A stretch of DNA of 37,868 bases, from positions 1 through 37,868 of IMG/VR virus record IMGVR_UViG_3300025736_006128; one strand, 5' to 3'. This document shows, piece after piece, positions 24,359 through 32,482 of the stretch (the first letter of the stretch is position 1; the number at the start of each line of letters is the position of its first letter). This stretch comes from a virus. The position numbers and the translations under genes were made by a program. The notes below the pieces were generated by a model. The model was given only the letters and a program-made list of their open reading frames with translations, had not been told where the DNA came from and made no database searches.

Positions 24359-25477
24359 TTACGGTGCTACGTCCAACGATACCAGGGCGTTGGCATCAGT
24401 CACATCAACATCCATCCGGATACTGATAACCGTGACCACTTTTTGCGCCGTGATAACTTTTTCAGTTTCTTCCATCACCGCGAAATCATTGCTGTACATC
24501 GTCAAAGCATGTCTCGGATCCATAGCTAAAACAAAATTAGCCGGAACCGGGCCGTCGTCCCACTGATTCAAATTCGGAATCGGCACGTTGATTTCGCCCC
24601 GCTGAGCTTTACCCTGGGTCAGCTGTACGGTCTGACCCCACCACTTCACAGCGGCAGCGGTTCTGGCTGCGGCCTCAGTAATTTTGTAAGGCGATCCTGG
24701 CGTTGCGGAAAATTTGATAATATCTTCAATATCAATGGAGCCGGTACTGGAAACATCAACCACGTGGGCGGCCGGAACATTGTTATAAGCCTGCTGCAAA
24801 ACCCAGTCAGTCATATCAATACCCAACTGAGAAAAACGCCGCTCAATAAACTGCCGGAACATACTCACTGGCATCGAATCGATATCGTTGTAACTGTATG
24901 TCAATTCCCGACCAAAATCCTTTAGCGTACCCTGTTCAGAATCACGAATCAACCGGGCTTCCGGGAATTTATGTTCAGTGCCGCCGGTTTGATAAGCCGA
25001 ACCGCGAGCAAATGACCGGTTTTGTTTGGTGGAAGAATCTTTGATTTTCACATACCAGGTACCCGGAATCGTGACCCGATTCGGGCAAAACACACTCGCC
25101 AAACCCTCTTTCAGGGCGGCGGCGAAAACCATGTCCAGAATAACACCCGGCAATAACGCCATGGTACTGGCATCCTGTTTAAATGCATCCATCGTGCTGC
25201 AGCTTGAACCATTCAGAGTAATACCATGTGCGGCAACAGCCATTTCCAATGCCGTTAACGGTACAACCTGACCGGATGCCGCGTAAGCGGCCTTCATCGC
25301 CTGAATCTGGAAATTATCCCGTCCGTAATATGGCGTTGCAGCCATCACTTTTTCTTTATCAACGAAATGCTTTTCCAAAAAGGCATTGAAGCCCCCCTGG
25401 GTAGCAGCATCGTCATACATGCCGGCACTGAGTTTGATCTTCTTCAGCTCTGCCGGAATCTTTACAGTATCAATCAT
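24359..25477 (-). CDS. Major capsid protein
   Basis: This encodes 372 residues from the ATG at 25477 (AAAGGA at good spacing; the ATG at 25483 is too close). It follows the protease-scaffold and decoration genes in the standard order. The protein is soluble with an N-terminal helical arm (AELKKIKLSAGMYDDAATQ), a central FARGSAYQTGGTEHKFPEAR stretch and a C-terminal half (PNLNQWDDGPVPANFVLAMD; MYSNDFAVMEETEKVI) of the kind seen in HK97-fold capsid proteins. A terminal ISIRMDVDVTDANALVSLD strand ends the domain. Confidence 0.8.
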   Translation of the reverse strand: MIDTVKIPAELKKIKLSAGMYDDAATQGGFNAFLEKHFVDKEKVMAATPYYGRDNFQIQAMKAAYAASGQVVPLTALEMAVAAHGITLNGSSCSTMDAFKQDASTMALLPGVILDMVFAAALKEGLASVFCPNRVTIPGTWYVKIKDSSTKQNRSFARGSAYQTGGTEHKFPEARLIRDSEQGTLKDFGRELTYSYNDIDSMPVSMFRQFIERRFSQLGIDMTDWVLQQAYNNVPAAHVVDVSSTGSIDIEDIIKFSATPGSPYKITEAAARTAAAVKWWGQTVQLTQGKAQRGEINVPIPNLNQWDDGPVPANFVLAMDPRHALTMYSNDFAVMEETEKVITAQKVVTVISIRMDVDVTDANALVSLDVAP

Positions 25478-25547
25478 TGTCATTTCCTTTGGACAAATCC
25501 ATTTGTTTCAGTGAATTGGAAATAACTCTCGTGTAAAATCCGGCCGC

Positions 25548-26015
25548 TTATAAGCGTGCCTGACAATAGTTGCTGTCGCTGTCTTTAGCCTGAACCATAC
25601 CAATCCCACCAGTATCCGCGCCCTTAACATTCGTCCAGGTAGCGCCATCGACCAGCAGTTCCTGCCCCAGAGCGGCGCCGGAAGTCCCAATCGGGAATTC
25701 ATCCGTACCGTTGCCACACATATGAACCGTGCCTTCTTTGTCAGCGTATGCGTACACCCGACAGGTCAATTCATAATCATTGTCGTCGTCTTCAATGATT
25801 TCCACGATCCGGGCATGAAACACATCACCGTCAGCACACGCAGAAACCTCACGGTTATTAGAAATCGACATTTTAACCAGCCGACCCTTAGCCAGCTCCT
25901 TCGTAGCCAGCGCGCCAATGGCAGTTGCCAATGAGCTGTCCGGCCAAAAAACCTCTTCCGGGAAATTGCCGAGTACGCCACCTTCACCGGGTATGTTCAT
26001 TCCATAAGTTGGCAT
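25548..26015 (-). CDS. Capsid decoration-like protein
   Basis: This encodes 155 residues from the ATG at 26015 with AAGGAGG upstream; the longer frame to 26039 is not supported. It is a small beta-rich protein with ELAKGRLVKMSISNNREVSA and CRVYAYADKEGTVHMCGNGT. Its place between protease-scaffold and capsid genes is that of head decoration proteins (lambda gpD-like), which stabilise the shell. Confidence 0.7.
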   Translation of the reverse strand: MPTYGMNIPGEGGVLGNFPEEVFWPDSSLATAIGALATKELAKGRLVKMSISNNREVSACADGDVFHARIVEIIEDDDNDYELTCRVYAYADKEGTVHMCGNGTDEFPIGTSGAALGQELLVDGATWTNVKGADTGGIGMVQAKDSDSNYCQARL

Positions 26016-26062
26016 TAAAAACCTCCTTGTTATTGCCAAATAAAATCAGTTATTAACTTTTT

Positions 26063-26137
26063 TAAGGCGAACCCTCTTTGTTCGCCCATCCCCCTTTGAA
26101 GGGGGTGGGGTTTCGCTTGCGAAACCTCGGGGGATGT
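26063..26137. repeat. G hairpin and A repeat
   Basis: GGCGAAC ... GTTCGCC at 26065-26085 is followed at once by A at 26088-26137 (GGTTTCGC/GCGAAACC hairpin). Confidence 0.8.
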
Positions 26138-26148
26138 TCTTCCCTTTA

Positions 26149-26634
26149 TTACCGAATCCCCGCCGAACTCGCCGAAACCTCAATCATTTCCGGTTCGCCG
26201 TTGTCACCATCAGCCGTCTGCTGTGCAGTCGGATGCTGGTCATTATACAGCTTCTCATACCGCTGCAACGTTTTCTTAATCTGGTCCAACGGTACCGATT
26301 GCAGCTGTTCTTTTTCGCCGTCAACTTCATCGTCACCAATCATCCCAACCCGATTACCCATAGTCGTAGTCTGTTCAATTAAGTCGGTGCGATAAGCTTT
26401 CGCGTCATCGTTGGCCTGTTGCATCACGGCCTGTTCCACGTTCTCGCCAAAAACCGCATCCATCGCCTGAACCCGTACTTTTGCCGCGTCAAGGTCGGTT
26501 TGCAACTGCTGCATGGCTTCCAATTTACCCTCATAAGCCGTCTGCAACTCAGTCAAAACCCCCTGTACCGCCTTTTCATCCGTGCCGTCAACTTCTTTAT
26601 CAAAGCCCAGCACCGCGCTCAAAATTTTAATCAT
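26149..26634 (-). CDS. Nested scaffold protein from an internal start
   Basis: The ATG at 26634 is residue 345 of the protease-scaffold frame. It is preceded by GGAGG (26645-26649), 10 nt away. The 161-residue product (MIKILSAVLGFDKEVDGTDE onward) is almost entirely helical with coiled-coil segments (LTELQTAYEGKLEAMQQLQ). Phages such as lambda make a separate scaffold (Nu3) from an internal start in the protease gene in the same way. Confidence 0.7.
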   Translation of the reverse strand: MIKILSAVLGFDKEVDGTDEKAVQGVLTELQTAYEGKLEAMQQLQTDLDAAKVRVQAMDAVFGENVEQAVMQQANDDAKAYRTDLIEQTTTMGNRVGMIGDDEVDGEKEQLQSVPLDQIKKTLQRYEKLYNDQHPTAQQTADGDNGEPEMIEVSASSAGIR

Positions 26635-27666
26635 TTCCTGTTTTCCTCCGTTGGCACCATCGCCGTCCGCCGCCTGCGTAGAACTTCCATCCGGGATAAC
26701 CACCGGGTCCGCTGGCGCACCGGTCGAACCCTGTGCTCCGTTTATATTTTTTGGCGCCGGGTTATCCACCGACCCCCCGTCATTGCCTGCATCATGTTTA
26801 TTCACCACACCCGCGCCATATTGCCGCCCCAAAAAGCAGTGACTGGCTTCCATCGCCTGTGCCGGCCAATCCTCCGAACTTGTGAATTCCCACCATTTCA
26901 GCGTCTTGCCGTCTTCACTGTAAACCGCGTCATACCCAGCGCAATTGAACCCGATACTAATATCCGTACCCAATCCGGCCTGAATCTGCCGCACCCGCGC
27001 CTGCTCTTCCGCCGTCACATTCAGCATATAATACCGAATCACCAGCCAACCCAAAGCCCCGTCACGCCCCTCAATATCCGCCAACAGTGCCGCAATCTTT
27101 GCCGGTTTATAAGGCAGCCCGTTCAGCGTTTCCCGGTATTCCTCCGCGCTCATCGTATCCACCCGCGCCGCATACACCCGACCATCGCCCAGACTATCCC
27201 AATCGTGGTTATTCAGTTTCTGCTTGCCCACCATCGTCTTCGCCAACTGCTTCAAAAATGCCAATGGCACCCGCTCGCCTTGCCGATTCACAAACGAATT
27301 CGCCAGGTAATCTTCAAACACCACCACCTGATCCTGCTGAATCGATTCCGGGTGCTTCATTTGCGCCTGAACCTTTTTCCACTCAGCCGAAGTCAGCTTC
27401 ACCGCCTGCTTGCTTTCCGGCACCGAAAACTGCAAATCAACCCGTGCGCCCGGCACAAACGCCGCCTGCCGACAATCCGACGAACCCAGCCAGGCCAAAC
27501 ACGCCACGGTCGAGTCAAACGTCTGATAACCCGCGTTCCGTTCATCATTCGCCCGGAAGGTCACCACCCCGTTCTTAGCCGCCACCGCCGGCGTCGTAAA
27601 ATCCGGCCCGTCATATGCGAACTTCCAAAATCGCCGGCTATGTTTTAATTCCTTAAATTCCGCCAT
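26149..27666 (-). CDS. Prohead protease-scaffold fusion
   Basis: This encodes 505 residues. Residues about 115-250 form a prohead protease-like domain: FEDYLANSFVNRQGERVP, NNHDWDSLGDGRVYAARV with candidate catalytic H154, and LGTDISIGF with candidate S237. A Gly/Pro/Asn-rich linker (about 295-340) leads to a coiled-coil scaffold region. The protease frees and matures the procapsid while the scaffold shapes it, then is cleaved. The start ATG has AAGGA upstream. It lies just before the decoration and capsid genes. Confidence 0.8.
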   Translation of the reverse strand: MAEFKELKHSRRFWKFAYDGPDFTTPAVAAKNGVVTFRANDERNAGYQTFDSTVACLAWLGSSDCRQAAFVPGARVDLQFSVPESKQAVKLTSAEWKKVQAQMKHPESIQQDQVVVFEDYLANSFVNRQGERVPLAFLKQLAKTMVGKQKLNNHDWDSLGDGRVYAARVDTMSAEEYRETLNGLPYKPAKIAALLADIEGRDGALGWLVIRYYMLNVTAEEQARVRQIQAGLGTDISIGFNCAGYDAVYSEDGKTLKWWEFTSSEDWPAQAMEASHCFLGRQYGAGVVNKHDAGNDGGSVDNPAPKNINGAQGSTGAPADPVVIPDGSSTQAADGDGANGGKQEMIKILSAVLGFDKEVDGTDEKAVQGVLTELQTAYEGKLEAMQQLQTDLDAAKVRVQAMDAVFGENVEQAVMQQANDDAKAYRTDLIEQTTTMGNRVGMIGDDEVDGEKEQLQSVPLDQIKKTLQRYEKLYNDQHPTAQQTADGDNGEPEMIEVSASSAGIR

Positions 27667-27882
27667 GCCTGAATTCCTTTTTTATATGTCATGTTGAGCG
27701 TAGTCGAAATATGCCCCACCTCGCAGCTCTTATCTTTTTTTCTGTTCCCACATCGGCCCTTCTTGGAATGCCGGAGGCGAACGCTCTTTGTTCGCACCGT
27801 ATCGGCAGCTATTCTTTGTCTTGCCAGTCGGCACCTATCTTTTATCTTTTCCCATCTCGGCCGCTTTAATCTTTTTCTTAAA

Positions 27883-28007
27883 AAACAAAAAAAGCCCGAC
27901 AATCACTTTCGATTGCCGAGCTTCACTGGTCTGATTAGCCCGCTCTATTTTTCCCCCAAATCCCCCTTTGAAGGGGGTGGCTCCACGCAGTGGAGACGGG
28001 GGATGTT
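27883..28007. repeat. 125-bp direct repeat, left copy (terminator plus A element)
   Basis: Identical to 36397-36521. It begins with an A run and terminator hairpin and ends with a full A element (27959-28007). Confidence 0.95.
27886..27923 (-). terminator. Rho-independent terminator (left copy)
   Basis: AAGCCCGACAATC pairs with GATTGCCGAGCTT (two G-U pairs) over a short loop. Read leftward a T7 run follows. It would stop transcription from the right before the protease gene, so the head operon needs a promoter downstream of it or antitermination. Confidence 0.85.
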
Positions 28008-28088
28008 TCTTACCAATTTCCCCGGTAACTTAGCACTTATCTGTTTTCTACCCCTGGTCCCGACACGAATGTCGCTACCCCAACCCAT

Positions 28089-28316
28089 TTATTCTTCTAC
28101 GATTGGGTATTTCTTTGCCCTCTTCTTTACCTGTATTTCAGGAACCACGCCCTCAGCATTCATTTGCCCGCTAGGTGCCCGTTTCGTCGCCATCCCCACC
28201 GAAACCACCGGCGGCGTAGTCATTTCCGCATGCAGACACTTCGCGCACAATTCCGGCGCCTTATCCGCCACCGCAAAAGTAATCTGCGCGCCACATTTAG
28301 TACAAGCAGTAATCAT
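28089..28316 (-). CDS. Small zinc-ribbon protein
   Basis: This encodes 75 residues. CTKC near the N-terminus and CAKC about 20 residues later form a four-cysteine zinc ribbon. The C-terminal half is disordered and ends in a basic VKKRAKKYPIVEE. AAGGGG lies about 11 nt before the ATG. Small phage zinc ribbons can be DNA, RNA or protein adaptors. Its leftward transcription would end at the terminator directly downstream. Confidence 0.65.
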   Translation of the reverse strand: MITACTKCGAQITFAVADKAPELCAKCLHAEMTTPPVVSVGMATKRAPSGQMNAEGVVPEIQVKKRAKKYPIVEE

Positions 28317-28404
28317 AATCTATTAACCCCTTGTTTTTATTGTACTATAATCAACTTACCCCTCCATTGTGCAAAAAAAATGCCAGCCCGTCGCAGATAA
28401 TTGC

Positions 28405-28529
28405 CACATTAGCGTACTAATGTTAATATTTTAAATTCCCCCTTTGAAGGGGGTGCCTCTGCCGCCGGCAGAGGTGGGGGATGTTTCTTGCCAACTCCCC
28501 TGGGAATGCCGATCTCCGAATCGGCAGCT
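28405..28529. repeat. Composite E-A-B repeat
   Basis: E at 28405-28430 (CATTAG CGTA CTAATG), A at 28434-28485 with a CCTCTGCC/GGCAGAGG hairpin, B at 28499-28529, then TTATCTTTTTCTC. Confidence 0.85.
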
Positions 28530-28768
28530 TATCTTTTTCTCTTTTTATCTTCCCAATCCCGTAGAGCCGCATTGCACGCATCTCCACCTTACCCCCACCC
28601 AACCCCGCGCCCTACCCCCGCCCCCCCGGAAACACTGTAAAGTTCGCCAAAGCCGAACCTTCCAAAACGTATTCCCAAAACAGTCCGAAAAATCCGGACA
28701 GTTCCCCCACACCCTAACAACTCTTACGATATACTTTATATTTTATGACGATATATTTTACTTTTATA

Positions 28769-28797
28769 TTGACTTTTACAAAGATTTAGGGTAAATA
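28769..28797 (+). promoter_or_regulatory. Sigma70-type promoter for the plus-strand island
   Basis: TTGACT at 28769-28774 and TAAATA at 28792-28797 with a 17-nt spacer. The expected start near 28804 leaves a leader of about 40 nt to the ATG at 28843. Confidence 0.65.
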
Positions 28798-28842
28798 AAT
28801 TCGAGGTACAACATAACCACCAAAACGGGAAGGGGAAATACG

Positions 28843-29274
28843 ATGGGACGTAAATCAGTCATATTTTTATCTATAATTCTAATTTCACTGATGTGCATCT
28901 CCGTGGCCAACGCCACACCCGACTACTACGGCTTCCAGCCAATCAACGCGGACTACCTCGCCAATGGCTGGAATATGGTCCACCTCACGGGGTCCATGGC
29001 CCTAAATATTATTCTACGGGTTCGCTACGATTTAACCCCACTTGAAGCAGGCATAATCACTGTTGTTGCAAACTTCACGTGGGAGTTTTTTGACACGGCC
29101 TACGCGAATTTGCGAAAAGGCCCGTCGGCACTAGACCAGATACTCGATAAAAGGGGGCCGGATTGGCGAGATCCGACGATGGGTGCCATCGGCGTTATAA
29201 CAAGCAACGTCGCCTGCGGTATCCGCTTTCGCAATAAAACACCAATGGCAACCATAACAATTAAACTAAGATAA
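28843..29274 (+). CDS. Exported/membrane protein, weakly YfiM-like
   Basis: This encodes 143 residues from an ATG preceded by GGAAGGGGAA. Residues 1-25 (RKSVIFLSIILISLMCISVA then NA) are a signal peptide. The rest has MVHLTGSMALNIILR, a hydrophobic helix (about 68-80) with WEFFDTAYAN, and DWRDPTMGAIGV. The order H...(K/W)E..D...D....G resembles small periplasmic proteins of the YfiM/DUF2279 kind, a weak match from memory. It has its own promoter and is the first gene of the plus-strand island, so it may be a lysogen-expressed gene. Confidence 0.65.
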   Translation: MGRKSVIFLSIILISLMCISVANATPDYYGFQPINADYLANGWNMVHLTGSMALNIILRVRYDLTPLEAGIITVVANFTWEFFDTAYANLRKGPSALDQILDKRGPDWRDPTMGAIGVITSNVACGIRFRNKTPMATITIKLR

Positions 29275-29328
29275 TAAGTGTCTCCAGGCACTCAAAAAAT
29301 AGCCAAAGACTGCAAACTGGCAGAAACC

Positions 29329-29456
29329 ATCAACATTAGCTTAGAAATGTTAATATGAAAATTCCCCCTTTGAAGGGGGTGGTTTTGCCGCAGGCAAAAG
29401 CAGGGGATGTCTAATCACCCCATTCCCCCGGGAATGCCGATCTCCGTATCGGCGGC
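29329..29456. repeat. Composite E-A-B repeat
   Basis: E at 29329-29356 (CAACATTAG ... AAATGTTAATAT), A at 29360-29411 with a TTTTGCC/GGCAAAA hairpin, B at 29427-29456, then TTTGTCTCTTTCTT and the leader of the next gene. Confidence 0.85.
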
Positions 29457-29498
29457 ATTTGTCTCTTTCTTGAAAACCAACAAAAAGGAACCAAAATA

Positions 29499-30272
29499 AT
29501 GCAATACAAACCAACTCTAATCCGGGGCACCAACTTACCCGAACCCGACAACTTCTCGCTGATCCTCCAAAAGCGCCCCTTCAAATGCGGCCTTATCTCC
29601 GTCGACTGGACACCACCAACAATATGCGGTGGATGGTATATGAATAAAGAATACGCCACAGACCAGGCCATGGCCCTGCTCAACGCCGCCTTCGCGCAGT
29701 GGAAGGCCGAAAAACGGCCCTGCATCCACGCCCACAAAGGCGGCCGGTTCGATAGGTGGATGGCATCCATTTCCGCTTGCGAAATCGATAAGCTGAAGCA
29801 ACTGGCGGCACAACTTGACCTTAGCCAGACAGACACCCTGCTCCTAATCGGCCCGCTGGTTCGGGTATGCGGCAAGGGCACCTATGCCCTTGAAAAATAC
29901 ATGCCGCGCAAAGCCCAGCGCCGGGGGTTTTTAATCCACGTGACCGCCAAAGAACAGGGCCGGCTGGACAGTATCCGGACGGCGCTGGACATCAAAAACA
30001 ACACCGAACTGTTGCGGAAAATAATATTCGCCGGCTTTCACACCATTGCCTTTCTGGACGGCCTGATGGACACCTCGCGGATCATTACCCCGGAAGACAA
30101 AGCCGCCCAACTACGCGGCTGGTTCAAGATTTTACCGGGTATGCCCGGCAAAACCCGGCTCCAAAAGGTGGCGGCCTTAAAAAAACAGCTAAACAATCCG
30201 ATGCCGTTTACGAAACCAACACCGGTACCGGCAACCCATAACCAACCAGCGGAGGCCTGTCTGGTAAAATAA
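29499..30272 (+). CDS. Protein with two RHH-like segments
   Basis: This encodes 257 residues from an ATG after AAAAAGGAACC, a leader almost identical to that of the exonuclease gene. Residues about 85-120 (WMASISACEIDKLKQLAAQL, then QTDTLLLIGPLV) and about 142-178 (GFLIHVTAKEQGRLDSIRTA, then NNTELLRKIIFAGF) both show the strand-helix-helix pattern of ribbon-helix-helix DNA-binding proteins. The tail is Pro-rich. A regulator is likely; the N-terminal 60 residues are not recognised. It resembles the tandem RHH protein at 2017 in layout though not closely in sequence. Confidence 0.65.
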   Translation: MQYKPTLIRGTNLPEPDNFSLILQKRPFKCGLISVDWTPPTICGGWYMNKEYATDQAMALLNAAFAQWKAEKRPCIHAHKGGRFDRWMASISACEIDKLKQLAAQLDLSQTDTLLLIGPLVRVCGKGTYALEKYMPRKAQRRGFLIHVTAKEQGRLDSIRTALDIKNNTELLRKIIFAGFHTIAFLDGLMDTSRIITPEDKAAQLRGWFKILPGMPGKTRLQKVAALKKQLNNPMPFTKPTPVPATHNQPAEACLVK

Positions 30273-30374
30273 CAGCATCCGGCCGGCGACAAAGCGCTAA
30301 TTCTCCCATGAGATAGCCAATTCGATACACTCTCGCGCCGCCGGCCATATGCTATTATTACCGGCGAAAACAAC

Positions 30375-31286
30375 ATGATACGACGATGGACACCAGACGA
30401 AATCCAATACCTGCGGGAAAATTACCAGCAAAAAATGGATGCTGAACTCGCCGTATATTTAGATCGGCCGCTCCACGGTATTAAAAATCAAAAAATAAAA
30501 CAGGGCTTACGCCTGACCAAGGCCGAGGCCGTGCGCCGACGTACAGAGGCCCAGGCCGCCAAATATGCCGAGACATTTATAATCTGGACACCAGAACAGG
30601 ACCAATTCCTGCGCGAAAATTACCCGAAATTCACCGCGAAGGAAATGTCACAAAAGATGAGCCGCAGCCACGCGTCCATCAAGGGCAGAGTGGCCAAGCT
30701 TAAAATCACACTGCCGAAAAGAATTCGCCGGAAACGCCAGGAAGTCAGTCGCTTCCAAATAGGCCAGCCCGCCTGGAACAAAGGCATCAAAGGCCTGCAT
30801 TTCAGTCCGGACACCGAATTCAAAAAGGGCTGCCGCCCGGCAAACACCCGGCACGACGGCGACCTTTCAGTTCGCACTGATTCCAGCGGAATCAAATACG
30901 TTTACATCCGCATCGCCCTGGGTGAATGGGTGCTCTTCCATCGCTGGATTTGGGAAAAAAATCGCGGGGCAATTCCGGAAAGCCACGTCATCCGTTTCGT
31001 CAATGGTGACAGCAGCGACTGCCGTCTGATAAACTTTGAAATGATTACCTGCAGGGAGCATGTCGGCAAAAACCACAACCGCGAGAAAGCCAGCGCAGCC
31101 ATGAAACAAGTATGGGCGGCCGGCACCTTTTACGAAAAAGACTCCTACGTTGCCGCCACACTGGCCCCGCGCGACAAGGAACTGCGGGTAGAATATTTAA
31201 AAAACCCTGAACTAATAAAAACCAAAAGATTGCAATTGAAACTAAGGAGGGCCATAAAGGATGTCGCTACAGCAGACACTGAATAA
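30375..31286 (+). CDS. HNH endonuclease with N-terminal HTH modules
   Basis: This encodes 303 residues. Residues 1-115 hold two Myb/SANT-like modules that each start with W-TP-(D/E)-(E/Q) (WTPDEIQYLRENY; WTPEQDQFLRENYPKF), followed by a basic KRIRRKRQE stretch. Residues about 165-225 form the HNH domain: YVYIRIALGEWVLFHRWIWE, then IPESHVIRFVNGDSSDCRLI and NFEMI. This is the pattern of phage free-standing homing endonucleases. Known members cut DNA in phage genomes lacking the gene and promote its spread. The second half of the HNH reads FVNGDSSD where H-x-DG is usual, so activity may be altered. Its end overlaps the next gene by 26 nt. Confidence 0.85.
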   Translation: MIRRWTPDEIQYLRENYQQKMDAELAVYLDRPLHGIKNQKIKQGLRLTKAEAVRRRTEAQAAKYAETFIIWTPEQDQFLRENYPKFTAKEMSQKMSRSHASIKGRVAKLKITLPKRIRRKRQEVSRFQIGQPAWNKGIKGLHFSPDTEFKKGCRPANTRHDGDLSVRTDSSGIKYVYIRIALGEWVLFHRWIWEKNRGAIPESHVIRFVNGDSSDCRLINFEMITCREHVGKNHNREKASAAMKQVWAAGTFYEKDSYVAATLAPRDKELRVEYLKNPELIKTKRLQLKLRRAIKDVATADTE

Positions 31287-31650
31287 CATGGTTGGCTTGC
31301 CATACCTGGTCAACACCCACGAACACATAATCATTCGGGTAAAAGTAGACGGAGACACCGTCCATATCATCACCGACAAAGACTGGTTTAAATTTGACAT
31401 CGAAGAAGCCCCCGACAAAATCAAGGGCTTCCTCCCCATGGATAAAGAAGTTGAAACCTCCGACATCATGACTTTGCCGAAATTATCGGACAACAAAGAC
31501 CTTACAAGTATCGTCATGGAGCAAATCCAAATGGTCCGCAAAGACCCGGCACACATCCCGGTGGCCAAGGCCGTAAGCGGCTGCATCCAAACACTGTTGA
31601 ATATGACCAAGCTCCAGCTACAAATTGAAAAATACAAAATAAATAAATGA
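31261..31650 (+). CDS. Unknown small protein overlapping the HNH gene
   Basis: This encodes 129 residues from an ATG with AGGAGG (12 nt upstream) and AAAGG just before it. It is soluble: a beta start (EHIIIRVKVDGDTVHIITDK), a middle linker and a helical end (AVSGCIQTLLNMTKLQLQIE). The 26-nt overlap suggests translational coupling to the HNH gene. No family recognised. Confidence 0.65.
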   Translation: MSLQQTLNNMVGLPYLVNTHEHIIIRVKVDGDTVHIITDKDWFKFDIEEAPDKIKGFLPMDKEVETSDIMTLPKLSDNKDLTSIVMEQIQMVRKDPAHIPVAKAVSGCIQTLLNMTKLQLQIEKYKINK

Positions 31651-31658
31651 TTCACAGG

Positions 31659-31770
31659 CCCGGGAATGCCGATCTCCGCATCGGCAGTTAGCCTTTTCTT
31701 TAAAAAAAGGCCATAACCCACAACGGCAATACATCCGCCTAAAACCATCAACATTAGACCAATAATGTTA
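31659..31770. repeat. B and E repeats
   Basis: B at 31659-31688 and E at 31747-31770 (CAACATTAG ... AATGTTAA). No A copy lies between them here. Confidence 0.8.
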
Positions 31771-31792
31771 ACCTTAAAGAGAGGAAAACCCA

Positions 31793-32080
31793 TTGATTAA
31801 CTGGAAAACAATTGAACACGACACCCCCGGTAAAAACGAACCGATCACAACGTGGGTTGCTACAAATATAAGTCAAGTTGACTTAACAGTTCAGCGATTC
31901 CTGGTGAATGAAAAAGATATGGACGACGGCTGGAATGGATACGTAATGAACTGCCCACCAATGTACACGCGCAGTTATTTAAGCAGCGGAAATCAGTTTG
32001 ATGCTAAACACGAAGCGTTGGACAATTTGAAAAGAGGCTTGAAAGCTACTATCGAAGAAATAGATTCGCTGGTAGCGTAA
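31793..32080 (+). CDS. Small unknown protein, TTG start
   Basis: This encodes 95 residues from TTG at 31793, preceded by GAGG at good spacing; no in-frame ATG fits as well. It is acidic and soluble, with WVATNISQVDLTVQRFLV and a helical end (HEALDNLKRGLKATIEEID). It lies 23 nt before the next gene. Function unknown. Confidence 0.6.
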   Translation: MINWKTIEHDTPGKNEPITTWVATNISQVDLTVQRFLVNEKDMDDGWNGYVMNCPPMYTRSYLSSGNQFDAKHEALDNLKRGLKATIEEIDSLVA

Positions 32081-32103
32081 AATTAATTCAAAGGGTAATT
32101 TTT

Positions 32104-32466
32104 ATGAGTAATCAACTTGATCTTGGTTTTGATGCGGAATTTAAAGAAAAGGCCCGCCAGGCCAGATTTGCCAAACAGCGGAATGACTGGAAAATCTGCT
32201 GGGATTGGGATGGACCGGAAGTTGGCCAACCGCTCGAAGTAGGCTCCTGTTGCGTCAAAGATGTATGTGGCGTTAGGAGTTTTTGGTATATGGCCCCGTG
32301 TATCGCCGAAAACCAGCTTTCGCCAGATAAATGGCTGGTACGGGTGCAGTATTATGATACAGACCCGGAACATTGCCGACGCCACAATGGAATAAAACTA
32401 ATTTTAGAGACTGATGAAATTTGGCCCCCAGTGCGCCATTTGACTAATCATAGGTGCACCGTTTAA
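32104..32466 (+). CDS. Small Cys/Trp-rich unknown protein
   Basis: This encodes 120 residues from an ATG. The N-terminal helix (DAEFKEKARQARFAKQRNDW) is followed by a W/C-rich beta segment (ICWDWDGPEVGQPLEVGSCC; WYMAPCIAENQL). It is the last gene of the plus-strand island and ends 16 nt from the convergent MuF gene. I see no terminator between them. Function unknown. Confidence 0.65.
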   Translation: MSNQLDLGFDAEFKEKARQARFAKQRNDWKICWDWDGPEVGQPLEVGSCCVKDVCGVRSFWYMAPCIAENQLSPDKWLVRVQYYDTDPEHCRRHNGIKLILETDEIWPPVRHLTNHRCTV

Positions 32467-32482
32467 CCCTGAGCCCGCGCCA

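Larger units (their letters stand above)
27667..28088. other. Repeat and terminator region before the protease gene
   Basis: It contains a C copy (27689-27714), a B/G hybrid (about 27767-27810: GGAATGCCG, GCGAACGC ... GTTCGC, GTATCGGCAGC), pyrimidine tracts and the 125-bp duplicated block (27883-28007). No gene is seen; the open frame at 27645-27902 is a translation of repeats. Confidence 0.75.
28317..28842. other. Divergent intergenic region with composite repeat and promoter
   Basis: It holds E-A-B (28405-28529), pyrimidine tracts, a proline-coding GC stretch with no convincing gene, and an AT-rich promoter region (28720-28800) for the plus-strand island. Confidence 0.7.

Noticed and set aside
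27645-27902. Possible 85-codon minus-strand gene
   Set aside because: Overlaps the protease start and translates C, B/G and terminator sequences.
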